A stretch of 64,000 nt of DNA from Boswellia sacra (taxonomy: Eukaryota; Streptophyta; Magnoliopsida; Sapindales; Burseraceae): contig SNVD02009519.1 in the NCBI GenBank assembly GCA_013180625.2, positions 3,562,501 through 3,626,500 of the forward strand, in the 5' to 3' direction. Shown here one piece after another: positions 48,862-61,162 of this stretch. Every line of letters starts with the position of its first letter. The stretch's first letter is position 1. Position numbers and translations under genes: made by a program. A model generated the notes under the pieces. It had not been told where the DNA came from. It was given only the letters and a program-made list of their open reading frames with translations, and made no database searches.

Positions 48862-51800
48862 TTACTTTACTTTTTTAAGGAGAGTTGATGTCCTGAATTC
48901 GGCGTCATCCCTGATAAAGCTCCACCAAAGGTACGTCAGCGGGATGCTAGCGGCATGATATAAAGCATGAGCATCCACAAAACCCCTGTAGGGTGGGAAG
49001 TCATATATCTCCAGAAGCATGGCTAGACCTCCTCCAAGAACGACGACCCACAACTTCCAGCGTGATGGATGGCAAGTGACACCAGCCCACACTGCCCATA
49101 TGAGAAGTTGAGCTACACCCATAGTCACACAGACTTTCATGTTCAAGCCTGCAAAATGATTTTAACAGAAATAAAGCCATTGCCTAAGAAACAGAGCATA
49201 TTACAATAAATAAGCTCATGTATAATTGATGCAATTTTTGTCACCGAAATTTCTCTTCATCCAACTTTGAGTTGATGCTTTACCATGTCAAAACCTTTCG
49301 GACAATGTTTTCAAGGGGAATTTAACAAAACTTCACATCATAACTGGTATTCCATCATATCTTGTTAAGCTTAAAATAAAGTAAAAATAAATAGAAGGCG
49401 ATATCTTAGAAGACATCAGACATAAATGCACTGCAGGTATGACACATGAATAAATAAGATTTTGGTGAAAAAATTAAAACAGTAAACTTATGTTCAATGG
49501 AAACATAACTCCAAGATAAAGAGCCATTCCCTTATAGAAGTTGAATATAAATAAATACAAGAGAAAGGATAATAATCATGCTGATAATGTATGTAAAAAT
49601 TTTTACACAAAAGTGGACCACAGAATAGCAAAACAAGTTTTCTACTGATTCCAATAAAGAGAAAAGCTATTTGATTTGAAAACCAAGCAAATGGCGTTAA
49701 TGCCATTGTCATACGCATATCCATGTGGACATCTCATAGACTAAGTGTTTCAGGTCCATGCAGCTATAACTGCATCAAAATGCTAACAGTTCTATCATCT
49801 ATGCGGTGACATATTACAGTGTTAAAATTGAAAGTCGATGGAGATATGAATTACCATAATCAAGTTTAAAGAAGTTCAGGTACAAGATGTGAGTTGTCAC
49901 AAATGCTATCAGTGGAGCAGCAACCATGACCCTGGCAGCTTCATCTCTGACATTGAAAGCTCGCAGTATCGCTAGAATAAAAGTAAACCCAAGTAATGCA
50001 ACAGCAGATGAATAGTCTAACTTTTCCGTCAACTCAACATCACTTCAATATGATTTGATTGAATGCCACATTAACAAAAAAAAAAAAAAGGAATCATCAA
50101 TAAGGTAAAAAGATAAAAATGAAAACAAAAAATAACCAAACCATCTTATTATTATTTGCCTTCGAAAGATTTAAGAGAAGCATGTGGAACTAGCATGTTT
50201 TCCCTCTGGATAAAGTAATGCAAGGTTGCATTACACTATCATTTTGCACACAATATCATAAATCAGATATTTTGTGATGCTTTTTTCAACAGTTCCTCAA
50301 AAGCTTCATAAAGCACCAGAAAGAAGATCACACATATTGTGGGGTGAACAGAATCTGATTAAAAACAACATATAGATAGAGTTGAAGAATTAAGATCTAC
50401 TTTTAAAAAAAAAGGTCCTTTTCTGAATTGGTGTTATTGAGAAGAAAGTTTGAGCACATCCATGTTTTGTTTTAGGTCTAGAGGTACTAAGAAAAAAAGG
50501 ACCACTTACTGACTATGGAAAACAGCACTCCAGAACCAGGAATTCATTGCTAGGATGCCATAGATGTGCCACAAACCAGTATATTCATAATAAGTCTTCT
50601 TATCTGGCCTCAAAGGTAACTTGTAGTTTAGAAGGATGAAAAAGGACAACCAACCATGAAATTGAATGGAAAGATTGAGTGCAGAGAGAGCAACAGAAAC
50701 AGGTTCCTGAGAACATAGAGACATTTAGATAGGCAGATCATATCAGTGGATTAACCTAATATGTAATTACTTAACTGGTAAAATAATGCTTTAGCATGTT
50801 ATATTAAACGACCTGGATACCATAAACACGACGAAATGGCCATTTTCCATGATACTTGACAGGCTTGTCACCAACTTTTTCCCTCTCCTCTTCCCTAGCA
50901 AGCATACAGTGATATCGACAGTCACTGCTGCAGTCCCATTGTTTCCAGCGGAGATAGAGTGGTTCTTGAAGATACCATGGGCCATCAATAGATTTCCCAT
51001 CAGATGAGAAGTTACAGTGTTGGAAACATTTGTCCCCCACGCATCCAGTTTTCTCACATTGTTCCACACAAGCCCTGGCGAAGTATGGTAAGGATCATAG
51101 CAATAATTAAACAAAATCAGACTCAGATTAGACATCCAGAAGACCAAAAATAAAAAAGAAAAAAGAAAAGGAAAGGAACACAAACAAGTAATGTCATCGG
51201 GAATTCCAATCAAATTATCAAACAGAGAATAATGGAGTATTTTGGGCATAACAAAATCCAAGGTTTAGTTTATCTTCCGGCCAGAACTTGAAGATACCAG
51301 CATAACATATATCTTCTTTTCTGTAAAGCCCCAAAACATATATGTGCAGCCACAGCTTACTTATAAGAAAAATTCATACCCAGCTTTAAGGACTATCATC
51401 TTCTTCCAATAAGATGTTATGAATAAAAACAGCATTAATGAGAAGAGTATCACAAAAGACTTCAAAATTCAGGTAAGCTTAATAAGAATGCAAATATCAA
51501 ATGAAAACAGAACAAGTGAGATGGTACAATGTTTTCCTAAGAAAATTAATGGCAAAAAGGGAAAATTAATATTTAACCAAATAATAGTTGTACATTTTAA
51601 TTATCCCTCGGATTGGAGACTCCTAGGTTTAAACTCCAAACTTTCTTAAGCATCATTCTGTTATTAAGAATAGGTAGACTGCCATAAGAATGAAGATAAC
51701 AACTCAATTTCATAGTATGAATGCCAAAGTGAAGCTTCAGAAAACTTTTAACGGATTTTCGTCAAAAGAACACCTTCCCTCAATTAACAACAGTTTACTG

Positions 51801-52839
51801 TAGATAGGTATGGTACAATATCAAATGTAAGATGGTCAAACTGACATCCATATATAAATCCACAAACTCTACAGAACATGCTTCAATCATTAAACTCCAA
51901 GCACAATTGTTATGATGCGTTTAGGAGTGCTTTCATAGAAAGTGCTTCTAAGTAAAAGTACTGAAAAAGGTAGAAAAGCACATATGAAGTGTTTCTCCAA
52001 AAAGCACCTTATGTGATTCAGTAAACACTTTATCGAAAAATTTAATTAATTATATTTTAATTAAAAAAAACTATCAAGTGCTTCTTCAACAAGCATTTAA
52101 GTATTATGCTCACTAAAAAAAATTTTAAAAAAAAATCTAAAATAGCACCTACCAAGGTGCTTATCCCAAGTATTTCTTTTATACAGAAAAGAGCTTTTGT
52201 CTTTGAACCAAAATCTACAAATGATATACAAAAGCACTCTTGAGTATATGATAAAGCTTTCTAAACAAAATCACTTCAAAACTCATCCTTGATCTCTGAA
52301 TCTTAAGCAAAGAAGATTCTTATTACAATAATTTTCACTACTTTCAATCAAATCTGCTAAAACACCACCGAATCACAATCGAAAGGCAGAGAGTCAGCAA
52401 ATCTTCCACTAAAAACATCTTCATAATATCAATAAAATTTAAAAAAAAAAAAAAACTTAACCGAGCTCAAAACCTAGATTGCAAAACTCAAACTTATTAT
52501 TGTTATTATTAGTTCAACAAAACTCGTTAAGCCTTAATCTACTCTCACTACTAAAAACACAATCAATTTTCGTCAAAAATCAGCTGATGAATGAAACAGA
52601 AGTAGCAATAGATAAAGGAAGCAAAAGAACAAGCAAGTATACTTTGTAAAGAAGCCACAGAAACGAATCGAGTATCGATCAGTAAAAATAATGATAAAAG
52701 AATAGTAAGTAATTAAATTGAAAAGGTTTACTTACTTGTAAATCGGATCAGCGTCACCAGCACTCGCGTAGAGAGAAGGCAGTAGACAAGCGAGTGTAAG
52801 GAGAAGAGCAATCCAATGACGGTTAGCCATCCAAATCAT
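48862..52839 (-). CDS. PGAP3/Per1-like GPI-lipid remodelling protein (5 exons)
   Basis: Likely the plant member of the Per1/PGAP3 family (CREST superfamily), which removes the sn-2 acyl chain of GPI anchors in the ER/Golgi so that GPI proteins receive remodelled lipids. Exons: 52839-52736, 51074-50813, 50706-50510, 50042-49855, 49148-48862; 1038 nt, 345 aa (342 from the ATG at 52830, which fits the family better: MANRHWIALLLTLACLLP). An N-terminal signal peptide leads to a Cys-rich lumenal part (ACVEQCEKTGCVGDKCFQHC and CSSDCRYHC), then about seven hydrophobic segments. Conserved CREST-type residues appear in YEYTGLWHIYGILAMNSWFW, in FHSHDVELTEKLDY and in DAHALYHAASIPL near the end. All introns are GT-AG and keep frame. 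The first intron is 1.66 kb and contains a MITE-like insert. Confidence 0.92.
51912..52243. repeat. MITE-like sequence in intron 1 of the PGAP3-like gene
   Basis: The ends are imperfect inverted repeats (gcgtttaggagtgcttt on the left; aaaagcactcttgag on the right). Internal words of the agtgctt and aagcac type are scattered through an AT-rich middle. This layout is common in plant MITEs with a gcgtttgg-type end. No clear target duplication, so limits are approximate. Confidence 0.5.
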
Positions 52840-53936
52840 GGAAAATGGAAGTCAACAGAGGTAGGTTTCGAGATTTCTATATAACCAACGACTGGCGATG
52901 GAGATTGGAGAGAGGAGTTGATTGAGTCTGTTCCATAGAAGGACTGAGTCGACGGTACAGCTGAGGAGTGACTCGGTGGAGAGAGAGAGAGGACAGAACA
53001 GAGGTGACTGGCGAGTCAGAGCGAGTTGGGTTGTCTTGAGTCTCTTGACTCTATGAATTGTGTGCGAGTAATAATGGGCCACAAACCAGAATCTCGTGAA
53101 TAGATGATCTTTGAAACGATTTGCAAGATGACACGTGGATTGCTGTTTTGAATTTACAGTATTCACCTTCAGCTAGTCATGTCATTCGCCTTTCCCCTTA
53201 TTACAAGAAAAAATAATAATAATAACGATAAAAAATCACAGAAACAGAAGGAATTACTAAAATAGAGAAATTGCTTTTGATAATTAAAATGTTATTTATT
53301 ATCTAACAAATTGGGTAAAAAAGGCGTATAAAAATATCTTATATCGTTATACGTACTAATGGACGTACTTCTCTCAACTTGTAACAGTCAAACTGTAAGT
53401 CTGTCAAACCCACCCGACCAAGCAATAGAAAAAATAAGGGGAGAAGTGGACATTTGGTTAGGGGCATTTGGAATGCAGTGATGTGAACTTGACAATGGGG
53501 ATCTGATTTTCAACTCTCGTTTGGTATGCATATTACACATTTTTAACCCTATAATGTTGGTTTATCACGGGTTTTATATGACTGTCTTCAATACTTGAGT
53601 TTGGGATGCCCGAAAAACCCAAACCCTGAGAGAAGGGAAACGATGGCTTGCACCGCTCCGCTTCTATCTTTATCATTCCTCACCAAACTTATTAAATTTC
53701 CTCAGCGATGAAACAAAAAATAGCATCATTTATTCATATCTCCACCATCTCCAACACATAAACCACAACCCTAACCCAAAAACCCATTAAAAATTGGACA
53801 CACCACCGCAGAAAATAACCAAAAAAGCGTGGGAAGAAGAGAGGGAGAAGAGGAAGCAAAGAGGGTGGTGTTGGCGGTTGAGAGCGAGAGGAGAGAGAGT
53901 GGTGGATGGCGGTGCGGCAATAACCAGTAACAAAGC
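52840..53936. other. Upstream region of the PGAP3-like gene and intergenic DNA
   Basis: The region just upstream of 52839 is GC-richer (to about 53050), with gagag and gagtcgac-type words, and is probably the promoter and leader. Beyond about 53200 it is ordinary intergenic sequence with no supported gene. Confidence 0.45.
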
Positions 53937-53949
53937 CTCTCTCTCTCTC

Positions 53950-53984
<35 letters not shown>

Positions 53985-54158
53985 CGCAAGGCAACACCTC
54001 TGCCTCTGCCTCTTCAGTCGCACAGTGACGTCTAACTCCTAATTTATTGGTTAGGAATTTTTTTTAGTGATGTTCGTGGTTTGATTAGGAAGTCGTGTGG
54101 CTAGTGATCTATTGGTTGTTGTGGAAGATATGGCGAAGGCGCTGCTTGGTCTTGCCAG
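53937..54158 (+). other. CT-rich leader with possible orphan first exon
   Basis: A (CT)n tract at 53937-53985 is followed by a leader-like stretch and an ATG at 54130. That ATG opens MAKALLGLA and meets a possible donor (ccag/gttgat) at 54159. No following exon could be found in the next 2.6 kb. It may be the start of a lost or disrupted gene, or chance. The several overlapping frames through the CT/GA run are artefacts. Confidence 0.25.
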
Positions 54159-56799
54159 GTTGATTTGTTAATTAATTATTTTATTTTATTTTTATTTGTG
54201 ATTTTAATTTTTGGGGTAATCTTTTTATAATTGTATTTTCGTTGTGATTGATGGATAATTATCATTATTTCTTTAGTAAGAGATTAAAATTTATTTTTGT
54301 TGCAACTGATAAATTATTTTTAATGCTTATTTAATAAGCGATTAATAGTGTTTAATTAGAATTGGATTTATCTTTGAGAGAAGAATCCTTGAAAAAAAAC
54401 TTAAATATTGTTTTTTAAATATTATTATTATTGGATGGAAAAATTTTTAATATGGATTGAATAAATTTGACATCTATTTGTTTATGTTTTTTATTGCATA
54501 AGTAATTTTGATATATAGAAAAAAATTAATTATAAAGTTTATTTATATTGAATAAAATCAGTGCATTCATGTGTACAACCAAACACAGTAATTGATTTTT
54601 GCGAATCAAATATAAGATTTATGTCGGTAACCAAATACAATAAGATTACTTTCTTATCAATCAGATTCTTATAGTTTACTTTTCTAACAATATGAATCTC
54701 ATATCTAAGATTCCTATCCCATATACCAAACGGCTCCCAAGTGTTTAATGGTTAATTGTAGCGAATGACAGTTAAACTTTAAATTGGTAAATTAGTTTCT
54801 GATGTAAACTTTTGTTTGATTTGATAGAGAATAATTTAGTTATTTGAAAAAGAAAAAAAAAAAGCTAAAAACCTCCTTAAATTCTCATAGCAACCCTAGG
54901 TTTCTAAAAGTTTCATATACTTTCCCTTGTCATCAGTTACAATTAAGTTTTTGTTATGTATATATTGATATATTAATGAAATTATCCTCTTAAATTTAAT
55001 AGTAAAAATGGCATATTGATTCAATAATCAATAATGTACATATTAAATAAATATAATAAAATTAACTAATAATTTATTTTGTTTAAATCATGTCAATTTA
55101 ATATGTACTTCTATAATATTTAAATTACTATACCCTTTAATATTAAAGTTAGAGGACAACTTCATGAATATATTAGTATTATTATAGATTGATGATAAGG
55201 GAGTTGTGTGATATTTTAGAAACATAAGGTCGCTATATAGGATTTCAAAAAAAATCTCATTTGTACCTCTTTTTATTAAAAACCAAAATCAGCTTCTATC
55301 AAATTAATATCAAGGACTAGTTGTCAGTATAAAATTTGATTGTCCATGGTCTTAGTTAAGCCAAATCTCAAAAGTGTTTGTGGATTGTCTTGAAAATTTT
55401 GATGATGTATTTTTCAAAACACACCTTTAAAGTCAAAATTTTTTTACTTATCCCAAAAGCAAATTATCATAATTTGTTTTTATTTTGAAAGAATAACATT
55501 CTTTTGAAATTCAGTTGGATTAGGTAGTCTTAACATGTGAAAGGTCTAGGAATGTATATTTTTTCATTATGGAAATCATTAAATCACCTTAAAAATGTGT
55601 TTGTCATTACAAAAATCATTGTTTTGTGTGGAATACTATCTTTATCATAAATTTTAAGATGGTTTAATGATTTATAATGAAATTGCATGACTTCTTAGAT
55701 CCTAATAAGTGTCATAAGAGCACACATTAAAAATACTACGTTGATTATGAGAAACTTCCATCAAAATATCAAAAATGAAATGAAATCAATAACATATATT
55801 TACAATTTCCTAAATTATAAAAATCAGCAACATTATTCCTATTTTCTAAATAAGATATCAAGGTTGAATATTATAAAAATATTTATTATAAGTTTAAAGC
55901 AGTAAATGCCATTATGAATTTCCATAAAAAATCAATATTACAGAGGTAATTTAAAATAGTAATGTTATTCTTACATACTTTATAAATAAATTTATGTATA
56001 CAAATTGACATGGTATTACTGTTTATTCACATAACATAACTTTTCATTAAATAAATTGATTATGAATATATTTTGTATATCCATTACTCCAATCATCTTA
56101 TACCATATCAAATTAAAACAATAATTTATTTACAAAATTTGTAAGACTAGTATTATTCTTTTTTTTTTTTTAAATAGATGTATAATCATGCTCTACAACC
56201 CCATATGGCTCTATAGTTAAAAGGAATTGTACAACATTAGGTTAAAAAAAAAGTTTCTTGGCTCTAATACAATTATAGAGTAAAGATGTAGAGGTTTTTT
56301 TGTGGTTGGAGAGCTATATAGCGTAGGGAGTACGTAATATTGAATGAATAATTATGCTCTTGGCAAAATCTATCTGAAATTTTGTATTCTAAATGATTCA
56401 TATTTAATTAATAGTTGCTAAATAGATGATGTGATGATATCATAAATGATGTGGTAGCTTTAATTTTATGATATATCATTTGCAATACATATTTTTAGAT
56501 AAGTTTTGAAATATACATCACGGCTCAATATTGAATAAGATTATACAAAATTATAGAGAAAAAAAAAATAGAAGATGAAAGGGAAGAAACGAGAAATACA
56601 TAAAAGGAGAAAGAAATGAGAGAATATTAAAGAAAAGAGAAAGGTGGGAAATAATTGAAGAAAATAGAAAAGGAGAACGAGGAAACAACAAAACAGGAAA
56701 AAAAAAAGATTTTATTAGTTCACATTCCAGGTTTGCTCAACATTTTTATTTTTATTTTGATTTTTATAAATGTTAAAAAACCTAAGAAATTGAGAAAGC
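54159..56799. other. AT-rich region without genes; polypurine tract near the end
   Basis: No coding pattern is visible. Imperfect inverted words (agtaatgttattcttacata at about 55960 against aatttgtaagactagtatta at about 56135) suggest a small MITE. A purine-dominated tract at about 56551-56710 is strongly strand-asymmetric (nearly all A and G). Confidence 0.5.
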
Positions 56800-58768
56800 T
56801 GTAACGCCCCAAAATCGGAACACAAATATTGCTAAAATACTAGGAAATCACTAATAATAAATCTCTAAACAATACTTCAATAATCCTTCTTATTAGAAAA
56901 AAATGAACAGAATAATACATTTAATGTCTCTCTAATCAAAACAAAGTCTAACAATCTAAAGTTCCAAACATAATTAATAAAAAAAATAATCTTCTTATTA
57001 CGTAATTAAAAAATAAAATAATATTAACTTAAGTTTCGACATCAACCAGCAAGTCCAACTACTAACTTCCGAGACTACTCTGCAAAATGTTAGAGATGAG
57101 GGGTGAGCTGTTAACTCAGTAAGAAAAACCATACACAACCATTAGCATCTTAAAACAATTATAAAAACATCATATCTTAATAAAAACGGAGTTATAAGCA
57201 TTTGTAACATTTAAGATCAAAGAAGTCATTCACAATCATTAAAGATAAAAAAGACATTTATCGACTCATGTCACATAGTGTCACCCGTAATCCCGGTAAC
57301 CTGGCCCATAAATATGTCACCTGTAATCCCGGTGACCCGGCCCAAAAGTATGCCACCTGTAATCTCGGTGACCCGGCTCAAAAGTCGTGTGCACACTAAT
57401 ACCATAACTGGGTTCAGAATTCATAACAGTATTCAGATACTATGGACAATGAGTCAAAACATTCAAGAACTATTTCAAATAACATGATACCCAAAGTACA
57501 TATACTAATAAATTTTCGTAGATAATAATAAGTTCGTTAAAAGTTCCTTTTACTATAATAGTTTTTAACATGAAAACGGTTTTTGAGAATCAATTTAAAA
57601 GCTTTGCCAAAACTCTAATTCCACAATTTTTATTCTAAAACAGAAAATAATTCATATATTATCACATAAAAATATTTCCTAACAAATCAAAATATTTATT
57701 AAGAACACATTACACTTTAATCATAGTATATGTATGATGTTACTTACCTTGATCGATCCAAAAAGAGAAATATCTTAGCTACTACTCATCTAACGATTGT
57801 CCTAAGACATAACCAGAAAACATCTAGATAAATTCATAAACTCAACACCTCAAATGTTCTACAAATTCCCTTAAAATTTCTAAACAAACCGTTCTGCCTA
57901 AGTCTGATACCCAGAATAGAGGTCATTCCAGAAATTTTAGAAAATTATATCTTAATCCAATTAACCTAAAATTTTGCAAAGGTGAACTAGACACATATAT
58001 TATTCAAATAAAAATTTTTCAAAGCAAATTACATTCAGAAACTATTTTTGAATGATTTTCGTTTTATCCCAGTCAATTCTGTCCAGAATTTTCAGATTAA
58101 AACGTTTCAAATTCAAAATTTCATAAAAATAATTCTACACGTTTAAAAATCATGAAAATTTACAGAAACATATATATCATCTCAACAAAACAGCATATAA
58201 AATTTGAGAAATTTCTGACTCCTCTAGCCTATGAAAAAAAGTTTCGAAATTCGTAACATCCAGAAATTACAGTATTTTCCAGGATTTCAACAGAGAGTTC
58301 AAAAATTCGTAATAAATTGAAATCTTAATATTTTTTTATGAAATAAAATTTTACACGTTTATATATATGTCTATAAGAACATATAAAAAAACTAGACTGA
58401 AAATCGAATTTTAAGTATCCTAATAAATTCAACAATCATAAGTTGTGCCTTAATCCTCTGCAGAAATCCTAGCACAAATCTAGGCAACAAAAAAATTCTA
58501 ATAAAAATTATTAAATCAAACTAAAAGAAATACAATCTTACCTTGAAATCTCTGAGTTCCAAAGCCTCCCCTAATTCTTAGGTTAAAAACCCTATTTACA
58601 ATATTATAATATTACTTATATACTAGATGAGGTTAAGGTATTCCAAAAGAGATAAAACTTCTAATTTAAATATAAATAATACTCTTTTTTTAATTAACTT
58701 ATTATAATCATTGTCCAACTCCCACAAAGACATTTATAGCCCTGAAAAAAATTTTACGGTTTATTACA
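56800..58768. mobile_element. Probable solo LTR, 1969 bp, third copy in the window, different family
   Basis: It begins TGTAACGCCCCAAAATCGG, a start shared by many plant Ty3/gypsy LTRs (family knowledge), and ends ACGGTTTATTACA. The flanks are aaagc on both sides (56795-56799 and 58769-58773). It contains the 36-bp triple repeat at 57279-57384. No retroelement protein is present. The right boundary was found by searching for the flank word, so it is less certain than the left. Confidence 0.65.
57279..57384 (+). repeat. 36-bp tandem repeat, three copies
   Basis: Units start at 57279, 57315 and 57351 and have the form g(t/c)cacc(c/t)gtaatc, then cggt(a/g)acc and cggc. They differ at a few positions. 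The array lies inside the probable LTR. Confidence 0.88.
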
Positions 58769-58773
58769 AAAGC

Positions 58774-59543
58774 AATATTAATTAAAAACAAATAATTATT
58801 TAATAAATTTTAAATTTAATTAAATCAATTAAAAAATAATTCCAACCCTAATATAAATATGAATCCCCACAAAATCTCTAAAAAAATATGGAGCTTGTTA
58901 TCTCATCTAAAATTTGCAAGTCATTATTTTTTAAAATCAACTTATAATTAAATTATTTTTACAAATACCCAACCACGGTGGAGGTTTGGAAAGAGAAGGG
59001 TTAAAAACGTATTGTGTTGAAAAATCGACAAAGGACACATTACCGCCTCGCAGTCCACACAGGCTCTTTTTCTTCGACATCAATCAAACTCATCATAAAA
59101 TCTCCACCAAAATCCTGAAGCTGCCTTCAACGCGTCCATCTTCCGAGGTAGATTTCGTCTTCTTATTTTACTGCTTTAAGTGTTCACTGAACAAACACTT
59201 TTGCAGAAAAAAGTTTATTGAACCAGGAGGTTTAAGGAAAAGAAAATCAGAACTTTGCTGTAGTACTCTATGAAATCAATCAGAGTTATCGGTCGAATAC
59301 GAAGATTTCTCAGCTAATTAGATTCACTGGCAAATAAAGCTGCACCTCTATTTGCTTAGGTTTTCTGGGTTCCTTTTGCTTAGGTTTTCATATGCTTTTA
59401 AATCGTTCGAATAAAAATTGAATTTTGCTTAGAATGATCGTTTTCTGATTATTATAATTTTTATTTATTGCAGTAATTTTATTGCATTAGAGATTGAAAG
59501 TTGAGATTTTGCCTCGTGTACATCTCACCTAGACTGTCTGGCA
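58774..59543. other. Promoter and leader region of the ataxin-10-like gene
   Basis: AT-rich up to about 58970, then a more balanced stretch. A possible leader intron runs from ccgag/gtagat (about 59148) to ttgcag (59474), ahead of the ATG at 59544. This is suggested by splice-like words only. The short frame at 58986-59273 is not taken as a gene. Confidence 0.4.
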
Positions 59544-61162
59544 ATGGATGTTGCATCATTGGTGGATAATCCTTTGCCAGAAGAAATCCTCAAGCCATTA
59601 CTGATAGCTGCAAACTCATCTTCTTTGAAAGACTCACTAGAAATTCTTATAGAATCATCTAGAACTGCTGATGGCCGTTCTGACCTTGCTTCCAAGAATA
59701 TCCTTCCTAAAGTCCTTCAGCTTACTCAATCTATTCCTTTATCATCTGGTCGTCAATACCTTTTATTATCTTTGAAGCTCCTCAGGAATCTTTGTGCTGG
59801 AGAATTTGCGAATCAAAATTCATTTATTGAGCAAAATGGAGTTGGAATTGTTTTGACGATTCTGAGGTCTGCCAGGATTGATACTGATCCGGATTGTGGG
59901 ATCATTCGCATGGCATTGCAGGTCTTTTCAAATGTTTCGTTGGCCGGAGAAAATCATCAGCGAGCTATTTGGTGTTCATTGTTTCCTGACGAGTTTGTTA
60001 CACTTGCGAGTGTACGAAGTCAGGAGACTTGTGATCCATTGTGTATGATTATATATGCGTGTTGTGATGGAAGCCCTAGTTTGTTTCAGGAGTTATGTGG
60101 AGATAAAGGGTTGTCTATTATGGCAGAAATTTTGCGCACTGCTTCTGCAGGTAAATTTGCATCATTGTGGTTTTTCCTTAGGTTTCAATCCAGTTTTGAT
60201 TTGGTGATGTTTGTGATGGACCTAACAACAGAGCCAACTCTGACTCACTCATTTTCATTTTCTGTTCTCTGCCAGTTGGTTTTAGGGAAGATTGGTTGAA
60301 GCTATTTGTTTCAAGAATTTGTGTAGATGAAATACACTTCCCTCTAGTATTTTCCAAGTTATGCAGAATCAGTGCATATGAGAACTCTGAAGATTCTAAC
60401 TTAAGAGATGATATTTTTTCCTCGGAGCAAGCTTTTCTTTTAAGAATTGTATCAGATATAGTAAATGAGCGAATTGAAGAGATCATTGTTTGCAATGATT
60501 TTGCATTATGTGTTCTAGGAATATTTAGAAGATCAGTCAAGGTTGTTGATTTTTATAAAAGAGGAAAGTCTGGCCTTCCAACAGCTTCTAATGCAGTTGA
60601 TGTTCTTGGATACTCACTCACCATTTTGAGAGATATCTGCGCCCGAGAAGGATCAGGAGGTTCTAATTCTGAGGATTCTGCTGATGTTGTTGATGCACTA
60701 CTATCCTCTGGACTCATTGAATTGCTTCTATATTTGCTTCGTGACCTTGAGCCTCCAGCATTAATCAGGAAAGCCATGAGATTGAGTGAGAACCAAGAGG
60801 GGACTAGCTTATATTCAACCAAGACCTGTCCATACAAAGGATTTCGAAAAGACATTGTTGCTGTAATTGGCAATTGTGCATACCGAAGGAAGCATATACA
60901 AGATGAAATTAGAAAAAGAAATGGGATTTTATTGCTACTTCAACAGTGCGTTACTGATGAAGATAACCCATTTTTAAGGGAGTGGGGCATTTGGTCAGTT
61001 AGGAACTTACTGGAAGGCAATTCTGAAAACCAGAAGGTGGTAGCTGATTTGGAGTTTCAAGGATCTATTAATGTGCCTGAACTTGCTGGACTTGGTCTCA
61101 AAGTGGAGGTGGATCAACAAACACGGCGAGCAAAGCTGGTAAATGTCCCTACAAAAGATTGA
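59544..61162 (+). CDS. Ataxin-10-like ARM-repeat protein (2 exons)
   Basis: Exon 1 is 59544-60150 (donor gtaaat) and exon 2 is 60276-61162 (acceptor ccag); phase 1 junction, 1494 nt, 497 aa. The protein is almost entirely alpha-helical in pattern, with Leu-rich armadillo-like helices such as YLLLSLKLLRNLCAGE and GIIRMALQVFSNVSLAG. The conserved ataxin-10 C-terminal domain occupies about the last 110 residues, with FRKDIVAVIGNCAYRRKHIQ, then GILLLLQQC, DEDNPFLREWGIWSVRNLLE and NSENQ. Length and layout match plant ataxin-10 homologues. Such proteins act as cytoplasmic scaffolds; the plant role is not established. Reading through the 125-bp intron is possible but would end the protein at 251 aa. 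Confidence 0.92.

Noticed and set aside
53734..54042. Four overlapping frames through the CT/GA tract
   Set aside because: Microsatellite artefacts; mutual overlap and no homology.
58986..59273. 95-aa frame ahead of the ataxin-10-like gene
   Set aside because: It lies in the probable leader and has no family resemblance; could at most be an upstream frame.
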